Shown here: positions 16,609 through 28,241 of the stretch, piece by piece | Layout: the number at the start of each line of letters is the position of its first letter | Position numbering within the stretch: the stretch's first letter is position 1 | Assembly (NCBI GenBank): GCA_027459765.1 | Contig: DAIDHD010000040.1 | Location: 1-40,588, forward strand | Direction: 5' to 3' | DNA length: 40,588 nucleotides | From: Gammaproteobacteria bacterium | Lineage (GTDB): Bacteria; Pseudomonadota; Gammaproteobacteria; Steroidobacterales; Steroidobacteraceae | The notes under the pieces: generated by a model | Databases searched by the model: none | What the model was told of the DNA's origin: nothing | Seen by the model: the letters and a program-made list of their open reading frames with translations, nothing else | Translations under genes and position numbers: made by a program

Positions 16609-17288
16609 CCGCGACCCACCCGAACGCCCGTACCACCCCGACGCCCGGCGCGACGCCCGGCGCGACGCCAGGTGCAACACCCGGGGCGACGCCCGATCCG
16701 GCGCACACGCGGCGGCAGCGGCGGCTGTTCCTCGGGCTCGCGGCGCTGTTCTTCGTGCCGGTGTTGGTCGCCTTCTACCTCTACTACGGCCACCACGACT
16801 GGCACCCCGCCGGCCACGTCAACAAGGGCGATCTGATCGATCCGGCGCGACCGCTGCCGGCGCTCGCGCTCGAGCGGCTCGACGGCGGCCGGACCGCCGC
16901 CAACTGGCTCACCGGCAAGTGGACCCTTCTCTACGTCGGCGCCGCGAGCTGCGCCGAGGGCTGTCGGCACGACCTGTACGTCTCGCGCCAGGTGCGGCTG
17001 CTGCTCAACAAGGACCTCGACCGAGTGCAGCGCGTGTTCCTGGCGACGGGCGAGGGCGCGGATCTTGCCTTCCTGCGCACCGAACACCCGGACCTGATCG
17101 CGGTGCGCGCCGACGCCGCGGCCGCGCCGCTCCTCGCCGAGATCCCGGCCACGGCGCCCGTGGGCTCCGACCGGATCTATCTCATCGACCCGCTGGGAAA
17201 TCTCATGATGTCGTATGCGCCGGATGCGGACCCGAAGGGGCTGCTCGAAGACCTGAAGCGGCTTTTGAAGCTGTCGCACGTGGGCTGA
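16605..17288 (+). CDS. SCO/thioredoxin-like membrane protein
   Basis: This 227-residue protein occupies the position of the unnamed gene between SURF1 and ctaA in Pseudomonas oxidase clusters (PA0111, recalled from memory). An N-terminal low-complexity GATP repeat is followed by one membrane helix (about 40-62) and a periplasmic thioredoxin-like domain with CAEGC (Cys116, Cys120) and the DRIYLIDPLGNLMMSY strand-loop that aligns with SCO proteins. The histidine that SCO copper chaperones carry just before that strand is not present (GSDRIYLID). It may therefore act as a thiol reductase for the CuA cysteines rather than bind copper; that is inference. It overlaps surf1 by four bases. Confidence 0.75.
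   Translation: MTATHPNARTTPTPGATPGATPGATPGATPDPAHTRRQRRLFLGLAALFFVPVLVAFYLYYGHHDWHPAGHVNKGDLIDPARPLPALALERLDGGRTAANWLTGKWTLLYVGAASCAEGCRHDLYVSRQVRLLLNKDLDRVQRVFLATGEGADLAFLRTEHPDLIAVRADAAAAPLLAEIPATAPVGSDRIYLIDPLGNLMMSYAPDADPKGLLEDLKRLLKLSHVG
16640..16699 (+). repeat. Tandem 12-base repeat coding GATP units
   Basis: Five consecutive 12-base units (first two identical, GACGCCCGGCGC; the others with one to a few changes) encode repeated Gly-Ala-Thr-Pro in the cytoplasmic tail of the SCO-like protein. The period is a multiple of three, so gain or loss of units keeps the frame. Confidence 0.9.
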
Positions 17289-17294
17289 ACCGCC

Positions 17295-18296
17295 ATGCAC
17301 GCCGATCGTCGCCTCCTGTTGTTTCGTCGTCTGGCGCTTGCCGGCGCGCTGCTCGCCGCCTGCGTGGTGGTGCTCGGCGCCTGGGTGCGCCTCACCAATG
17401 CGGGGCTGGGGTGCCCCGACTGGCCGGCCTGCTACGGGCACATCGTGCCCAGCGCCGAACACGGCACCGCCAAGGCCTGGCACGAGATGATCCACCGCTA
17501 CGTCGCCGGCACGCTCGGGCTCATCATCGTCACGCTGTTCGTGTGGGCCTTCATGCGCCGCCGCGACCGCGGCCAACCGCTCGTTGCCGTGGCGCTCTTG
17601 TTCCTGGTGGTGTGCCTGCAGGGCACGCTCGGCGCACTGACCGTGACGCTCCTCCTGAAGCCCTTGATCGTCACCTCGCACCTGCTCGGCGGCCTCACCA
17701 CCTTAGGATTGCTGTGGTGGCTGTCGCTCGAGCCGCAGCGGCGCGGCCTCACGCCCGCCGAAACCAGCTTGAAGCCGTTCGCGCTGCTCGGGTTCGCCGT
17801 GCTGGTGATGCAAATCGCCCTGGGCGGCTGGACCAGCACCAACTACGCCGCCGTGGCCTGCCCCGACTTCCCCACCTGCCAGGGCTCGTGGTGGCCGTCC
17901 CCGGACTACCACGACGCCTTCGTGCTGTGGCGCGGTCTCGGGATCAACTACGAGGGCGGCGTGCTGGCGGGACCTGCGCGCGTGGCCATCCACCTGACCC
18001 ACCGCATGGGCGCGGTGGTGGCGGGCACGGTGCTGCTGAGCTTAGGGGTGACGGCGCTGCTGCGCGGCCGGGCGCGCGCCGTGCGCACCGCCGGCGCCCT
18101 GCTCGCCGGCGCCGTGGTGCTGCAGATCACGTTAGGCATTGCGACGGTCCACTACGGCGTGCCGCTGCCCGTTGCCACGGCGCACAACGCCGGCGCGGCG
18201 CTCTTGGTCGTGAGTATGGTCACGCTGCTGCGCGCGCTGTGGCCGGCGCCGGCCATCGGCATGGTACCCTTGTCGCGTGTCCAGCCTGCCCGATAA
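17295..18296 (+). CDS. ctaA: Heme A synthase (COX15/CtaA)
   Basis: CtaA oxidises the C8 methyl of heme O to a formyl group, giving heme A. The 333-residue, eight-helix protein has the two-fold repeat of the family with conserved histidines in [28 protein letters not shown] and TAHNAGAA, and the paired cysteine loops [12 protein letters not shown] and [12 protein letters not shown] between helices. Both loops retain their cysteines. It starts six bases after the SCO-like gene and overlaps ctaB by 20 bases. Confidence 0.96.
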   Translation: MHADRRLLLFRRLALAGALLAACVVVLGAWVRLTNAGLGCPDWPACYGHIVPSAEHGTAKAWHEMIHRYVAGTLGLIIVTLFVWAFMRRRDRGQPLVAVALLFLVVCLQGTLGALTVTLLLKPLIVTSHLLGGLTTLGLLWWLSLEPQRRGLTPAETSLKPFALLGFAVLVMQIALGGWTSTNYAAVACPDFPTCQGSWWPSPDYHDAFVLWRGLGINYEGGVLAGPARVAIHLTHRMGAVVAGTVLLSLGVTALLRGRARAVRTAGALLAGAVVLQITLGIATVHYGVPLPVATAHNAGAALLVVSMVTLLRALWPAPAIGMVPLSRVQPAR

Positions 18297-19184
18297 CCCG
18301 GCCCTGCCCGCCCTGCGCGAACCGCGCTGGCGGGACTATTTCGAGCTCACCAAGCCGAAGGTGAGCCTGCTGATCGTGTTCACCGCGGTGGTGGGCATGG
18401 TGCTGGCCACGCCCGGCATGGTGCCGCTGGCGCCGCTGGTGTACGGCACCATCGGCATCGCGCTCGCCTCGGGCTCAGCGGCCGCCTTCAATCACGTGCT
18501 CGACCGTCGCTTCGACGAACACATGGCGCGCACCCGCCGCCGGCCCTTGCCCAAGGGACACTTGAGCCACGGCCAGGCGCTCGCCTTCGCGAGCCTGCTC
18601 GCCATCGGCTCGATGGCGGTGCTCTGGCCCACCGTGGGACCGCTCACCGCGGTGCTCACTTTCGCCTCGCTGATCGGCTACGCCATCGTCTACACGCTGT
18701 GGCTGAAGCACGCGACGCCGCAGAACATCGTCATCGGCGGCGCCGCCGGCGCAGCCCCGCCGGTGCTCGGCTGGGCGGCGGTCACCAACAGCATCGACCC
18801 GCACGCGCTGCTGCTGTTCATCATCGTCTTCACCTGGACGCCGCCGCACTTCTGGGCGCTCGCCATCGCGCGCCGCGACGACTACGCCCGCGTCGGCATC
18901 CCGATGCTGCCCGTCACCCACGGCATCGAACACACCCGGCTGCAGATCCTGCTGTACTCGATCCTCCTCGCCGTGGTGACGCTATTGCCCGTGCTCACCG
19001 GCATGAGCGGCGCGCTGTACCTCGCCGCGACGCTCGCGCTCAACGCGCGCTTCCTGTGGATGGCGGTGCGCCTTTACTCGAAGCCGCGCCCGGAACTGCC
19101 GATCCTGCTGTTCCGCTACTCGATCACCTACCTGATGCTCTTGTTCGCGGCGCTGATCGTCGACCACTACCTGCCGCTGCCGGT

Positions 19185-19188
<4 letters not shown>
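18277..19188 (+). CDS. ctaB: Protoheme IX farnesyltransferase (heme O synthase)
   Basis: CtaB adds the farnesyl group to protoheme to make heme O, the substrate of CtaA. The 303-residue UbiA-superfamily protein has about nine helices, [17 protein letters not shown] near the start, the diphosphate-binding [19 protein letters not shown] and the second motif [17 protein letters not shown]. The GTG start lies inside ctaA (20-base overlap). The stop TAG forms half of a CTAG that is also the stop of the convergent gene. The SCO (senC) gene that ends this cluster in Pseudomonas is missing. Confidence 0.96.
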
Positions 19189-21385
<2,197 letters not shown>

Positions 21386-21389
<4 letters not shown>

Positions 21390-21850
21390 GGCTTCACCTT
21401 GGCGAGTTCGGCGGCGCGGTGAATGGCGCGGCGGATGCGCGGATAGGTGCCGCAGCGGCAGATATTCCCGGCCATGGCGGCGTCGATGTCCGCGTCGCTC
21501 GGTTGCGGGGTACGCTTGAGCAGCGCCGCCGCCGACATGATCTGCCCCGACTGGCAGTACCCGCACTGGGGCACGTCGATCTCCATCCAGGCGCGCTGCA
21601 CCGGGTGGCTGCGATCCGCCGACAGGCCCTCGATGGTTGTGATCGCGCGCGTACCCACGGCCGAGAGGGGCGTGACGCAGGCGCGTACCGGTTCGCCGTC
21701 CAGGTGCACGGTACAGGCGCCGCACAGCGCCCGGCCGCAGCCGAACTTGGTGCCGGTGAGATTCAAGTGATCGCGCAGCACCCACAGGAGCGGGGTATCG
21801 GCGGCTGCGTCGACCGACACCTCGCGACCGTTCACCTTCAACGTCGTCAT
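21386..21850 (-). CDS. [2Fe-2S] subunit of the molybdenum hydroxylase (IorA type)
   Basis: This 154-residue protein carries two [2Fe-2S] clusters passing electrons from the molybdenum site. The plant-ferredoxin-like N-terminal domain has [15 protein letters not shown] with an upstream GCG cysteine, and the helical C-terminal domain has [10 protein letters not shown] and [13 protein letters not shown]. It has no signal peptide of its own, so it would have to be exported together with the Tat-signalled large subunit, a known hitchhiker arrangement. An AGGGGG sequence about 10 bases upstream can serve as ribosome site. The stop overlaps the large-subunit GTG. It is divergent from the PerM-like gene. 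Confidence 0.94.
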
Positions 21851-21960
21851 CGCCGGACATCCCCCTGCGGCGGCGGCCGCGTCGTTCTTGCCAGGATGGT
21901 ACACCGGCCCCGGCGCGCCGTGCCCCGGTGATGGCCCTGCCCCGGTGATAGGATCGCGCG

Positions 21961-23022
21961 ATGAAGACCGACAGCCCCTTCTACCCGCGCGTGTTCGCAC
22001 TGCTGGTCGCGGCCGTGCTCGGCTACGCCTTGGTGCAGATCTTCCGCCCGTTCCTGGGGTGCATCACCTGGGCGGCCTTCCTCGCCTTCCTGCTCGCGCC
22101 CCTCAAGGCACGGCTCGCGCGCCGCCTCGGGCGGCCCGGGCTCGCCACCGGCTTGCTCACGGGCCTCACGCCCGTGGTGATCGTGCTGCCGCTCACCGCG
22201 GTGTCGGTGGAGTTCGTGGCGCAGATCGGCACGCTCGCCAAGCGCGTGCAGGCGCTGATCCGCCAGTTCGACATCAAGAGCCTCGCCGACCTGTCCCAGT
22301 TTCCGGGTATCGGCCACGCCTACGACTGGCTCGCGGCACACGTCGATGTGTCGCCCGACCAGATCCAGGGCTGGCTCATGTCCGGCTCGCAGGATCTGCT
22401 GCAACACGCCGCCGGCTGGAGCGGCGCGCTATTCCTAGGTGCGCTCGGTTCGCTGGTGTCGTTCGGCATCACGCTGTTCCTGCTGTTCTTTTTCCTGAGC
22501 GACGGCGAGGCCATGGTGGCGCGGGCGCGCGCCTTCATACCGCTGGAGGAAGAGCGCAAGCGGCGCCTGTTCGCCGAGCTCGGCGCGGTCACGCGCGCCA
22601 TCGTCTTCGGTACCAGCCTGACCGCGCTGCTGCAGGGCCTGCTGCTCGGCATCGGCTTCGCCATCGCCTCGCTGCCCTCGCCGGTGGTGTTCGGCGTGCT
22701 GGCGGCGCTGCTCGCCATGCTGCCCGTCGGCGGCGCGGCGCTGGTGTGGGTCCCGGCCGCGCTGTGGCTGTTCGTCACCGGCCACTGGGGCCTCGGCGTG
22801 TTCATGAGCGTGTGGGGACTCCTGCTCGCCGGCCTCGACAACGTCCTGAAGCCCATGCTGATCTCCGGCCGCGCCCGCATCTCGCCGCTGGCGGTATTCC
22901 TGGGCGTTCTGGGCGGCATTCCGGCTTTCGGCGCCATCGGTTTCGTGCTCGGGCCGGTGGTGCTCTCTCTGGTGATCGCGCTGGCGGAATTCGCCGAGGA
23001 GAGCCGCGCGGCGCACGCGTGA
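21961..23022 (+). CDS. AI-2E/PerM family membrane transporter
   Basis: A 353-residue protein with about eight hydrophobic segments, matching the AI-2E (PerM/YdiK) transporter family. Visible hallmarks are two N-terminal helices, the amphipathic middle region (residues 75-140), and the conserved C-terminal part [28 protein letters not shown] followed by [15 protein letters not shown]. Family members export small molecules or ions and their substrates are mostly unknown. The ATG lies seven bases after a TAGGAT -10-like sequence (21949-21954). A GC hairpin follows the stop. Confidence 0.9.
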   Translation: MKTDSPFYPRVFALLVAAVLGYALVQIFRPFLGCITWAAFLAFLLAPLKARLARRLGRPGLATGLLTGLTPVVIVLPLTAVSVEFVAQIGTLAKRVQALIRQFDIKSLADLSQFPGIGHAYDWLAAHVDVSPDQIQGWLMSGSQDLLQHAAGWSGALFLGALGSLVSFGITLFLLFFFLSDGEAMVARARAFIPLEEERKRRLFAELGAVTRAIVFGTSLTALLQGLLLGIGFAIASLPSPVVFGVLAALLAMLPVGGAALVWVPAALWLFVTGHWGLGVFMSVWGLLLAGLDNVLKPMLISGRARISPLAVFLGVLGGIPAFGAIGFVLGPVVLSLVIALAEFAEESRAAHA

Positions 23023-23026
23023 GGCC

Positions 23027-23048
23027 GGCGCGCACGTCCCGGCGCGCC
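23027..23048 (+). terminator. GC hairpin after the PerM-like gene
   Basis: GGCGCGC (23027-23033) pairs with GCGCGCC (23042-23048) around an eight-base loop, four bases after the stop. No T-run follows; a TACAAT -10-like sequence for uvrD begins five bases later. Confidence 0.3.
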
Positions 23049-23068
23049 CTTGTACAATTCGCGCCCTG

Positions 23069-25252
23069 ATGGACGTCTCCCACCTTCTCGACGGGCTCAA
23101 CGACGCGCAGCGCCAAGCCGTGGGCGCGCCGCTCGGCGCGGCGCTGATCCTCGCCGGCGCCGGCAGCGGCAAGACGCGCGTGCTCACCCACCGCGTCGCC
23201 TGGCTGATCGAGGTGGAGGGGGCGTCGCCCTCCTCCATCCTCGCGGTGACCTTCACCAACAAGGCCGCGGCCGAGATGCGCAGCCGCATCGAGACGCTGC
23301 TCGCCATGCCGAGCGGCGCGATGTGGATCGGCACCTTCCACGGTCTCGCGCACCGGCTCCTGCGGCTGCACTGGCGCGAGGCGGGCCTGCCGCAGAACTT
23401 CCAGATCCTGGATTCCGAGGATCAGACCCGGTTGCTGCGCAAGGTGCTGAAGGCGATGGACCTCGACGAGGCCCGCTGGGTGCCGCGCGAGGTGCTCTGG
23501 TTCATCAACAACCAGAAGGACGAGGGCCGCCGGCCGGGATCGCTCAAGGACGAGGGCGATCCGACGCGTCGCGAGTTGATCCGCATCTACACCACCTACG
23601 AGGACGCCTGCCGCCGCGGCGGCGTGGTCGACTTCGCGGAGCTGCTGCTGCGCGCCTACGAAGTCTGGCGCGACCACCCGGAGCTCCTCGAGCACTACCG
23701 GCAGCGCTTCCGCCACGTGCTGGTGGACGAGTTCCAGGACACCAATTCGATCCAGTACCGCTGGCTCACGCTGCTCGCCGGCCGCGACGGCATACCGTTC
23801 GTGGTCGGCGACGACGACCAGTCCATCTATCGCTGGCGCGGTGCGCGCGTCGAGAACCTGCAGCAGTTCCGCCGCGACTACCCCGGGGCGGTGCTCTACA
23901 AGCTGGAACAAAACTACCGTTCCACCGGCACCATCCTCAAGGCCGCCAACGCCCTCATCGCCCACAACGGCGGCCGCCTCGGCAAGACCCTCTGGACCAG
24001 CGGTGGGGACGGCGAGCGCATCAAGCTCTACGCCGCCTTCAACGAGCGCGACGAGGCCGACTTCGTCGTCAACCGCATCAAGGAGTGGGTGGAGCGCGGC
24101 GGCGCGCGCCGCGAAGTCGCGGTGCTGTATCGCTCCAACGCCCAGTCGCGCGTCTTCGAAGAAGCCTTCCTCAATTCGCGCACGCCCTATCGCGTCTACG
24201 GCGGCCTGCGCTTCTTCGAGCGCGCCGAGATCAAGGACGCGCTCGCCTACCTGCGCCTGGTGGCGAGCCGCGCCGACGACTCTTCCTTCGAGCGGGTGGT
24301 CAACCTGCCGGCGCGCGGCATCGGCGCCAAGACCCTCGACACGGTGCGCGACGCCGCCCGCGCCGGCTCTACTTCGCTGTGGGCCGCGGCGCAGGCGGCC
24401 ATCGCCGGCGGTACGTTGCCGCAGCGCGCGGCACAGGCGCTCGGCGCCTTCCTCGACCTGGTGGAGCGCCTCGCCCGCGAGGTGGCCGGTCTCGAGCTGC
24501 ACGAACAGGTCGACCACGTCATCCAGGGCAGCGGCCTGATCCCGCACTTCGAGAAGGAGCGCGGCGACAAGGGCGAGGGCCGGGTGGAGAACCTGCTCGA
24601 GTTGGTGAGCGCCGCGCGCGGCTTCTCGCCGGAAGGCGAGTCGGAGATGTCGCCGCTCGACTCCTTCCTCGCCCACGCCGTGCTGGAATCCGGCGAGGGG
24701 CAGGCGGACCCGTACGAGGATTGCGTGCAGATGATGACGCTGCACTCGGCCAAGGGCCTCGAGTTCCCGGTGGTGTTCCTCGCCGGCATGGAGGACGGTC
24801 TGTTCCCGCACCAGCGCTCCATCGGCGACTTGGCCTCGCTCGAGGAAGAACGCCGGCTGTGCTACGTGGGCACCACCCGCGCCATGCGCCAGCTCTACAT
24901 CACCTACGCCGAGCAGCGCCGGCTGTACGGCGTCGACCAGTACGGCATGCCCTCGCGCTTCATCGCCGAGCTGCCGCCGGAGGTGATCGAGGAGGTGCGG
25001 CCGCGGCTGAAGGTCTCCCGCCCCGTGTTCACCCCGCGGCCGCGCGCGGGCGCCGGCGGGGGGCGTGTGGACGGCGGCGAGTCGGCCGCGCCCGGCATGC
25101 GCATGGGCAGCCGCGTGCGCCACGCCAAGTTCGGCGACGGCGTGGTGCTCAATTTCGAGGGCAACGGCCCGCAGGCACGGGTCCAGGTGAACTTCGAGCG
25201 CCAGGGCACCAAGTGGCTGATGCTGTCGTACGCGAATCTGCAGGTGGTCTGA
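23069..25252 (+). CDS. uvrD: DNA helicase II UvrD
   Basis: UvrD unwinds DNA in nucleotide excision repair and mismatch repair and removes proteins from DNA. The 727-residue protein opens MDVSHLLDGLNDAQRQAV, almost the E. coli sequence, and shows the superfamily 1 motifs: LAGAGSGKTRVL (Walker A, about 29-36), AVTFTNKAAAEM, GTFHG, VDEFQDTN (Walker B), GDDDQSIYRWRGA, QNYRS and the C-terminal TTRAMRQLYI. It ends with the Tudor-like segment GSRVRHAKFGDGVV that binds RNA polymerase in homologues. I saw no LexA box upstream. Confidence 0.96.
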   Translation: MDVSHLLDGLNDAQRQAVGAPLGAALILAGAGSGKTRVLTHRVAWLIEVEGASPSSILAVTFTNKAAAEMRSRIETLLAMPSGAMWIGTFHGLAHRLLRLHWREAGLPQNFQILDSEDQTRLLRKVLKAMDLDEARWVPREVLWFINNQKDEGRRPGSLKDEGDPTRRELIRIYTTYEDACRRGGVVDFAELLLRAYEVWRDHPELLEHYRQRFRHVLVDEFQDTNSIQYRWLTLLAGRDGIPFVVGDDDQSIYRWRGARVENLQQFRRDYPGAVLYKLEQNYRSTGTILKAANALIAHNGGRLGKTLWTSGGDGERIKLYAAFNERDEADFVVNRIKEWVERGGARREVAVLYRSNAQSRVFEEAFLNSRTPYRVYGGLRFFERAEIKDALAYLRLVASRADDSSFERVVNLPARGIGAKTLDTVRDAARAGSTSLWAAAQAAIAGGTLPQRAAQALGAFLDLVERLAREVAGLELHEQVDHVIQGSGLIPHFEKERGDKGEGRVENLLELVSAARGFSPEGESEMSPLDSFLAHAVLESGEGQADPYEDCVQMMTLHSAKGLEFPVVFLAGMEDGLFPHQRSIGDLASLEEERRLCYVGTTRAMRQLYITYAEQRRLYGVDQYGMPSRFIAELPPEVIEEVRPRLKVSRPVFTPRPRAGAGGGRVDGGESAAPGMRMGSRVRHAKFGDGVVLNFEGNGPQARVQVNFERQGTKWLMLSYANLQVV

Positions 25253-25269
25253 GGGCGCCGCCGGCGCCC
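25253..25269 (+). terminator. GC hairpin immediately after uvrD
   Basis: GGGCGCC (25253-25259) and GGCGCCC (25263-25269) form a seven-base stem with a three-base loop, starting right after the stop codon. No T-run follows, so termination here is uncertain. Confidence 0.3.
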
Positions 25270-25292
25270 CGTGGTGTAGAGTAGGACGCGTC

Positions 25293-26669
25293 GTGAAGAT
25301 CATCATCCTGGGCGCAGGTCAGGTCGGCCGCACGGCGGCGTACCACCTCTCTCGCGAGGAGGCGAACGACGTCACCGTCGTCGACACCAACGAGGAGGTG
25401 CTGCGCGAGCTGCAGGACCGGCTCGACATCCGCACCGTCAACGGCAATGCGGCGAGCCCGCGCATCCTCGAGGCCGCGGGCATCGCCAACACCGACATCC
25501 TCGTCGCGCTCACCAACAGCGACGAGGTCAACATGCTCGCCTGCCAGGTGGCCTGGACGCTGTACCGCACGCCGAAGAAGATCGCGCGCGTGCGCTCCTC
25601 GGCGTACACCGAGCGCGAGCGGCTGTTCGGCGAGAACGCCGTGGCGGTGGACGTGTGGGTCAGCCCGGAACAGCTGATCACCGAGCACATCGCACGCCTG
25701 ATCCGCTATCCCGGCGCGCTGCAGGTGCTGGACTTCGCCGACGGCCGCGTGCGGCTGGTCGGCATCCACGCGCTCAAGAGCGGGCCGCTGGTGGGCCAGG
25801 CCCTGAAGACGCTGCGTGAGCACATTCCGGCCGCCGACGCGCGCGTGGCGGCGATCTATCGCGCCGGCCGCAGCATCAAGCCGGAGGGCTCCACCGTCAT
25901 CGAGGACGGCGACGAGGTGTTCTTCCTCGCCGCGCGCGAGAACATCCGCACCGTCATGAAGGAGATGCGCCGCGAGGAGGCGCCGGTGCGCCGGGTGGTG
26001 ATCGCCGGCGGCGGCAACATCGGTTTCCGGCTCGCCTCGCGGCTCGAGGACAAGAACCAGGTCAAGCTCATCGAGCGCGACAAGAAGCGCGCGCGGCGCG
26101 TGTCCGAGCAGCTCAAGAGCACCACCGTGCTGCAGGGCGACGCCGCCGACGAGCAGCTCCTCCTGGAGGAGAACATCGACAACGCCGACGTGTTCGCGGC
26201 GCTCACCAACTCCGAGGAGGCCAACATCCTCTCGGCGATGCTGGCGAAGCGTCTCGGCGCCCACAAGGCGATGGCGCTGATCAACAAGCCCTCGTACGTG
26301 GAATTGATCGAGAGCGGCTCGATCGACGTCGCGATCTCGCCGCAGACCGTGACCATCGGCTCGCTGCTCGCGCACGTGCGCCGCGGCGACGTAGTGCGCG
26401 TGCACTCGCTGCGCCGCGGCGCGGCGGAGGCCTTGGAGGTCGTGGTGCACGGCGACGCCGACAGTTCCCGGATCGTCGGCCGGCGCATCGAGGAGATCAC
26501 GCTGCCCGAGGGCACCACCCTCGGCGCGGTGGTGCGCGGCGAGGACGTGATCATCGCCCATCACGACACCACCATTCAGCCCGACGATCACCTCATTCTG
26601 TTCCTGACGGACCGCCGCCACATCGAGGCGGTGGAGAAACTCTTCCAGGGCTCCGCGTCCTTCCTGTGA
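25293..26669 (+). CDS. trkA: Potassium uptake regulatory protein TrkA
   Basis: TrkA is the peripheral NAD/ATP-binding subunit that gates the Trk potassium channel. The 458-residue protein has two RCK modules: an N-terminal Rossmann fold (MKIIILGAGQVG with VVDTNEE) and a second (VVIAGGGNIGFRLA with LIERDKKRA), each followed by a TrkA_C domain. Length and double structure match E. coli TrkA. The start is a GTG, preceded by TAGAGT (25277-25282), a possible -10. The stop overlaps the trkH start. Confidence 0.96.
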   Translation: MKIIILGAGQVGRTAAYHLSREEANDVTVVDTNEEVLRELQDRLDIRTVNGNAASPRILEAAGIANTDILVALTNSDEVNMLACQVAWTLYRTPKKIARVRSSAYTERERLFGENAVAVDVWVSPEQLITEHIARLIRYPGALQVLDFADGRVRLVGIHALKSGPLVGQALKTLREHIPAADARVAAIYRAGRSIKPEGSTVIEDGDEVFFLAARENIRTVMKEMRREEAPVRRVVIAGGGNIGFRLASRLEDKNQVKLIERDKKRARRVSEQLKSTTVLQGDAADEQLLLEENIDNADVFAALTNSEEANILSAMLAKRLGAHKAMALINKPSYVELIESGSIDVAISPQTVTIGSLLAHVRRGDVVRVHSLRRGAAEALEVVVHGDADSSRIVGRRIEEITLPEGTTLGAVVRGEDVIIAHHDTTIQPDDHLILFLTDRRHIEAVEKLFQGSASFL

Positions 26670-28123
26670 AAGACCTCGTCCTGCCGGTCGCGCACCTCTT
26701 CGCGCTCGTCATGATGGTGTTCTCCGCGGCGATGCTCGCGCCGCTGGTGCTGGCGCTATGGCAATTCGACGGCGCGCTCTGGTCCTTCCTCGTGTCCGCG
26801 GTGGCGACCTTCGTGATCGGCGCGCTGCTGTGGCTGTCGACGCGGCGCTTCAAGCGCGAGCTGAAGACCCGCGACGGGCTGCTGCTGGTGGCGCTCACCT
26901 GGGTGGCCCTGCCGGCGGTGGCCGGCTTCCCGCTCTGGAACTACCTGCCCATCAACTTCACCGACGCCTACTTCGAGGCGGCCTCCGGGCTCACCACCAC
27001 GGGCGGCACGGTGCTCACCGGGCTCGAGTTCCTGCCGCGCTCCATCAACCTGTGGCGCCACCTCCTGTCGTGGATCGGCGGCATGGGGATCATCGTGCTC
27101 GCCGTGGCCATCCTGCCGGTGCTCGGCATCGGTGGCATGCAGATCTATCGCGCCGAGATGCCCGGACCGATGAAGGACGCCAAGTTGACGCCGCGCATCG
27201 GCCAGACCGCCAAGCTCCTGTGGGCGGTGTACGCCGGGCTCACCGTGGTGTGCATCGGCTGCCTGAAGGTCGCCGGTATGGACTGGTTCGACGCCGTGTG
27301 TCACGCCTTCTCGGCCCTCTCCTCCGGCGGCTTCTCGACCTACGACGCCAGCATCGGCCACTTCAACTCGCTGTCCATCGAGCTCGTGCTGGTGGTGTTC
27401 CAGGTGCTGGCGGCGTTGAACTTCGCCACCCACTACCTCGCCTGGAGCCAGCGCGGGGTGCAGGCCTACTTCCGCGACGCCGAGGCGCGCGCCATCCTGG
27501 GCGTGCTGGTCCTGTCGGTGGTGGGGATCGCGGTGTTCCTGACCCTGAAGGGCACCTATCCCGACTTCCCGACCGCCCTGCGGCACGCGGCCTTCAACGT
27601 GGTCTCGGTGGCCACCGACTCCGGGCTGCACACCCAGGACTATTCGCACTGGCCGATCTTCGCGCCCATGTGGATGCTGTTCATGAGCTCGATCGTGGCG
27701 AGCTCCGGCTCCACCGGCGGCGGCATCAACATGATCCGCACGCTGATCCTCGCCAAGCAGGCCAACCGCGAATTGAAGTCCCTGGTGCACCCGAACCTGG
27801 TGCTGCCGCTCAAAGTCGGCGGCGCGCTCATCCAGAACCGGGTGGTGTTCGCGGTGCTCGCGTTCGTGTTCCTGTACTTCATGAGCCTGGTGACGCTGGT
27901 GCTCGTCATGCTCGCCAGCGGCCTCGACTTCATGACCGCCTTCGGCGCCATCCTCGCCTGCATCAACAACGCCGGCCCGGGCTTAGGGCTGGTCGGCCCC
28001 GGCAGCAACTACGGCGTGCTGAACGATTTCCAGACCTGGGTGTGTTCCATCGCCATGCTGCTCGGCCGACTCGAGGTATTCACCCTGTTGGTGCTGTTCA
28101 CGCCCACTTTCTGGCGTAAATGA
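26666..28123 (+). CDS. trkH: Trk potassium uptake channel subunit TrkH
   Basis: TrkH is the membrane pore of the Trk system. The 485-residue protein has the four pore-loop repeats with filter glycines: SGLTTTGGTVL, SSGGFSTYDAS, TDSGLHTQDY and NNAGPGLGLVG, separated by membrane helices, and the intramembrane-loop region SSGSTGGGINMIRT. Length matches TrkH (483 in E. coli). The GTG start overlaps the trkA stop by four bases, so pore and gating subunit are made together. Confidence 0.96.
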   Translation: MKDLVLPVAHLFALVMMVFSAAMLAPLVLALWQFDGALWSFLVSAVATFVIGALLWLSTRRFKRELKTRDGLLLVALTWVALPAVAGFPLWNYLPINFTDAYFEAASGLTTTGGTVLTGLEFLPRSINLWRHLLSWIGGMGIIVLAVAILPVLGIGGMQIYRAEMPGPMKDAKLTPRIGQTAKLLWAVYAGLTVVCIGCLKVAGMDWFDAVCHAFSALSSGGFSTYDASIGHFNSLSIELVLVVFQVLAALNFATHYLAWSQRGVQAYFRDAEARAILGVLVLSVVGIAVFLTLKGTYPDFPTALRHAAFNVVSVATDSGLHTQDYSHWPIFAPMWMLFMSSIVASSGSTGGGINMIRTLILAKQANRELKSLVHPNLVLPLKVGGALIQNRVVFAVLAFVFLYFMSLVTLVLVMLASGLDFMTAFGAILACINNAGPGLGLVGPGSNYGVLNDFQTWVCSIAMLLGRLEVFTLLVLFTPTFWRK

Positions 28124-28241
28124 CGGCCAGGGTGACCCGTCGATCCCACCGACTCGCCGAAAGGGACTCGACCGGCAGCAGCAGTACCCGCGGCCACGCA
28201 ACCTCCCCAAAATCAGCCATTGAGTGGGAGGCGCGACAGCC

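Noticed and set aside
21390..21860. N-terminal extension of the hydroxylase large subunit to 891 residues
   Set aside because: The extra part lies across the iron-sulfur gene in another frame; the Tat signal directly after the GTG at 21389 marks the true start.
23041..23068. LexA-type operator in front of uvrD
   Set aside because: TGTACA stands here, but no extended LexA palindrome of the known gammaproteobacterial forms is present.
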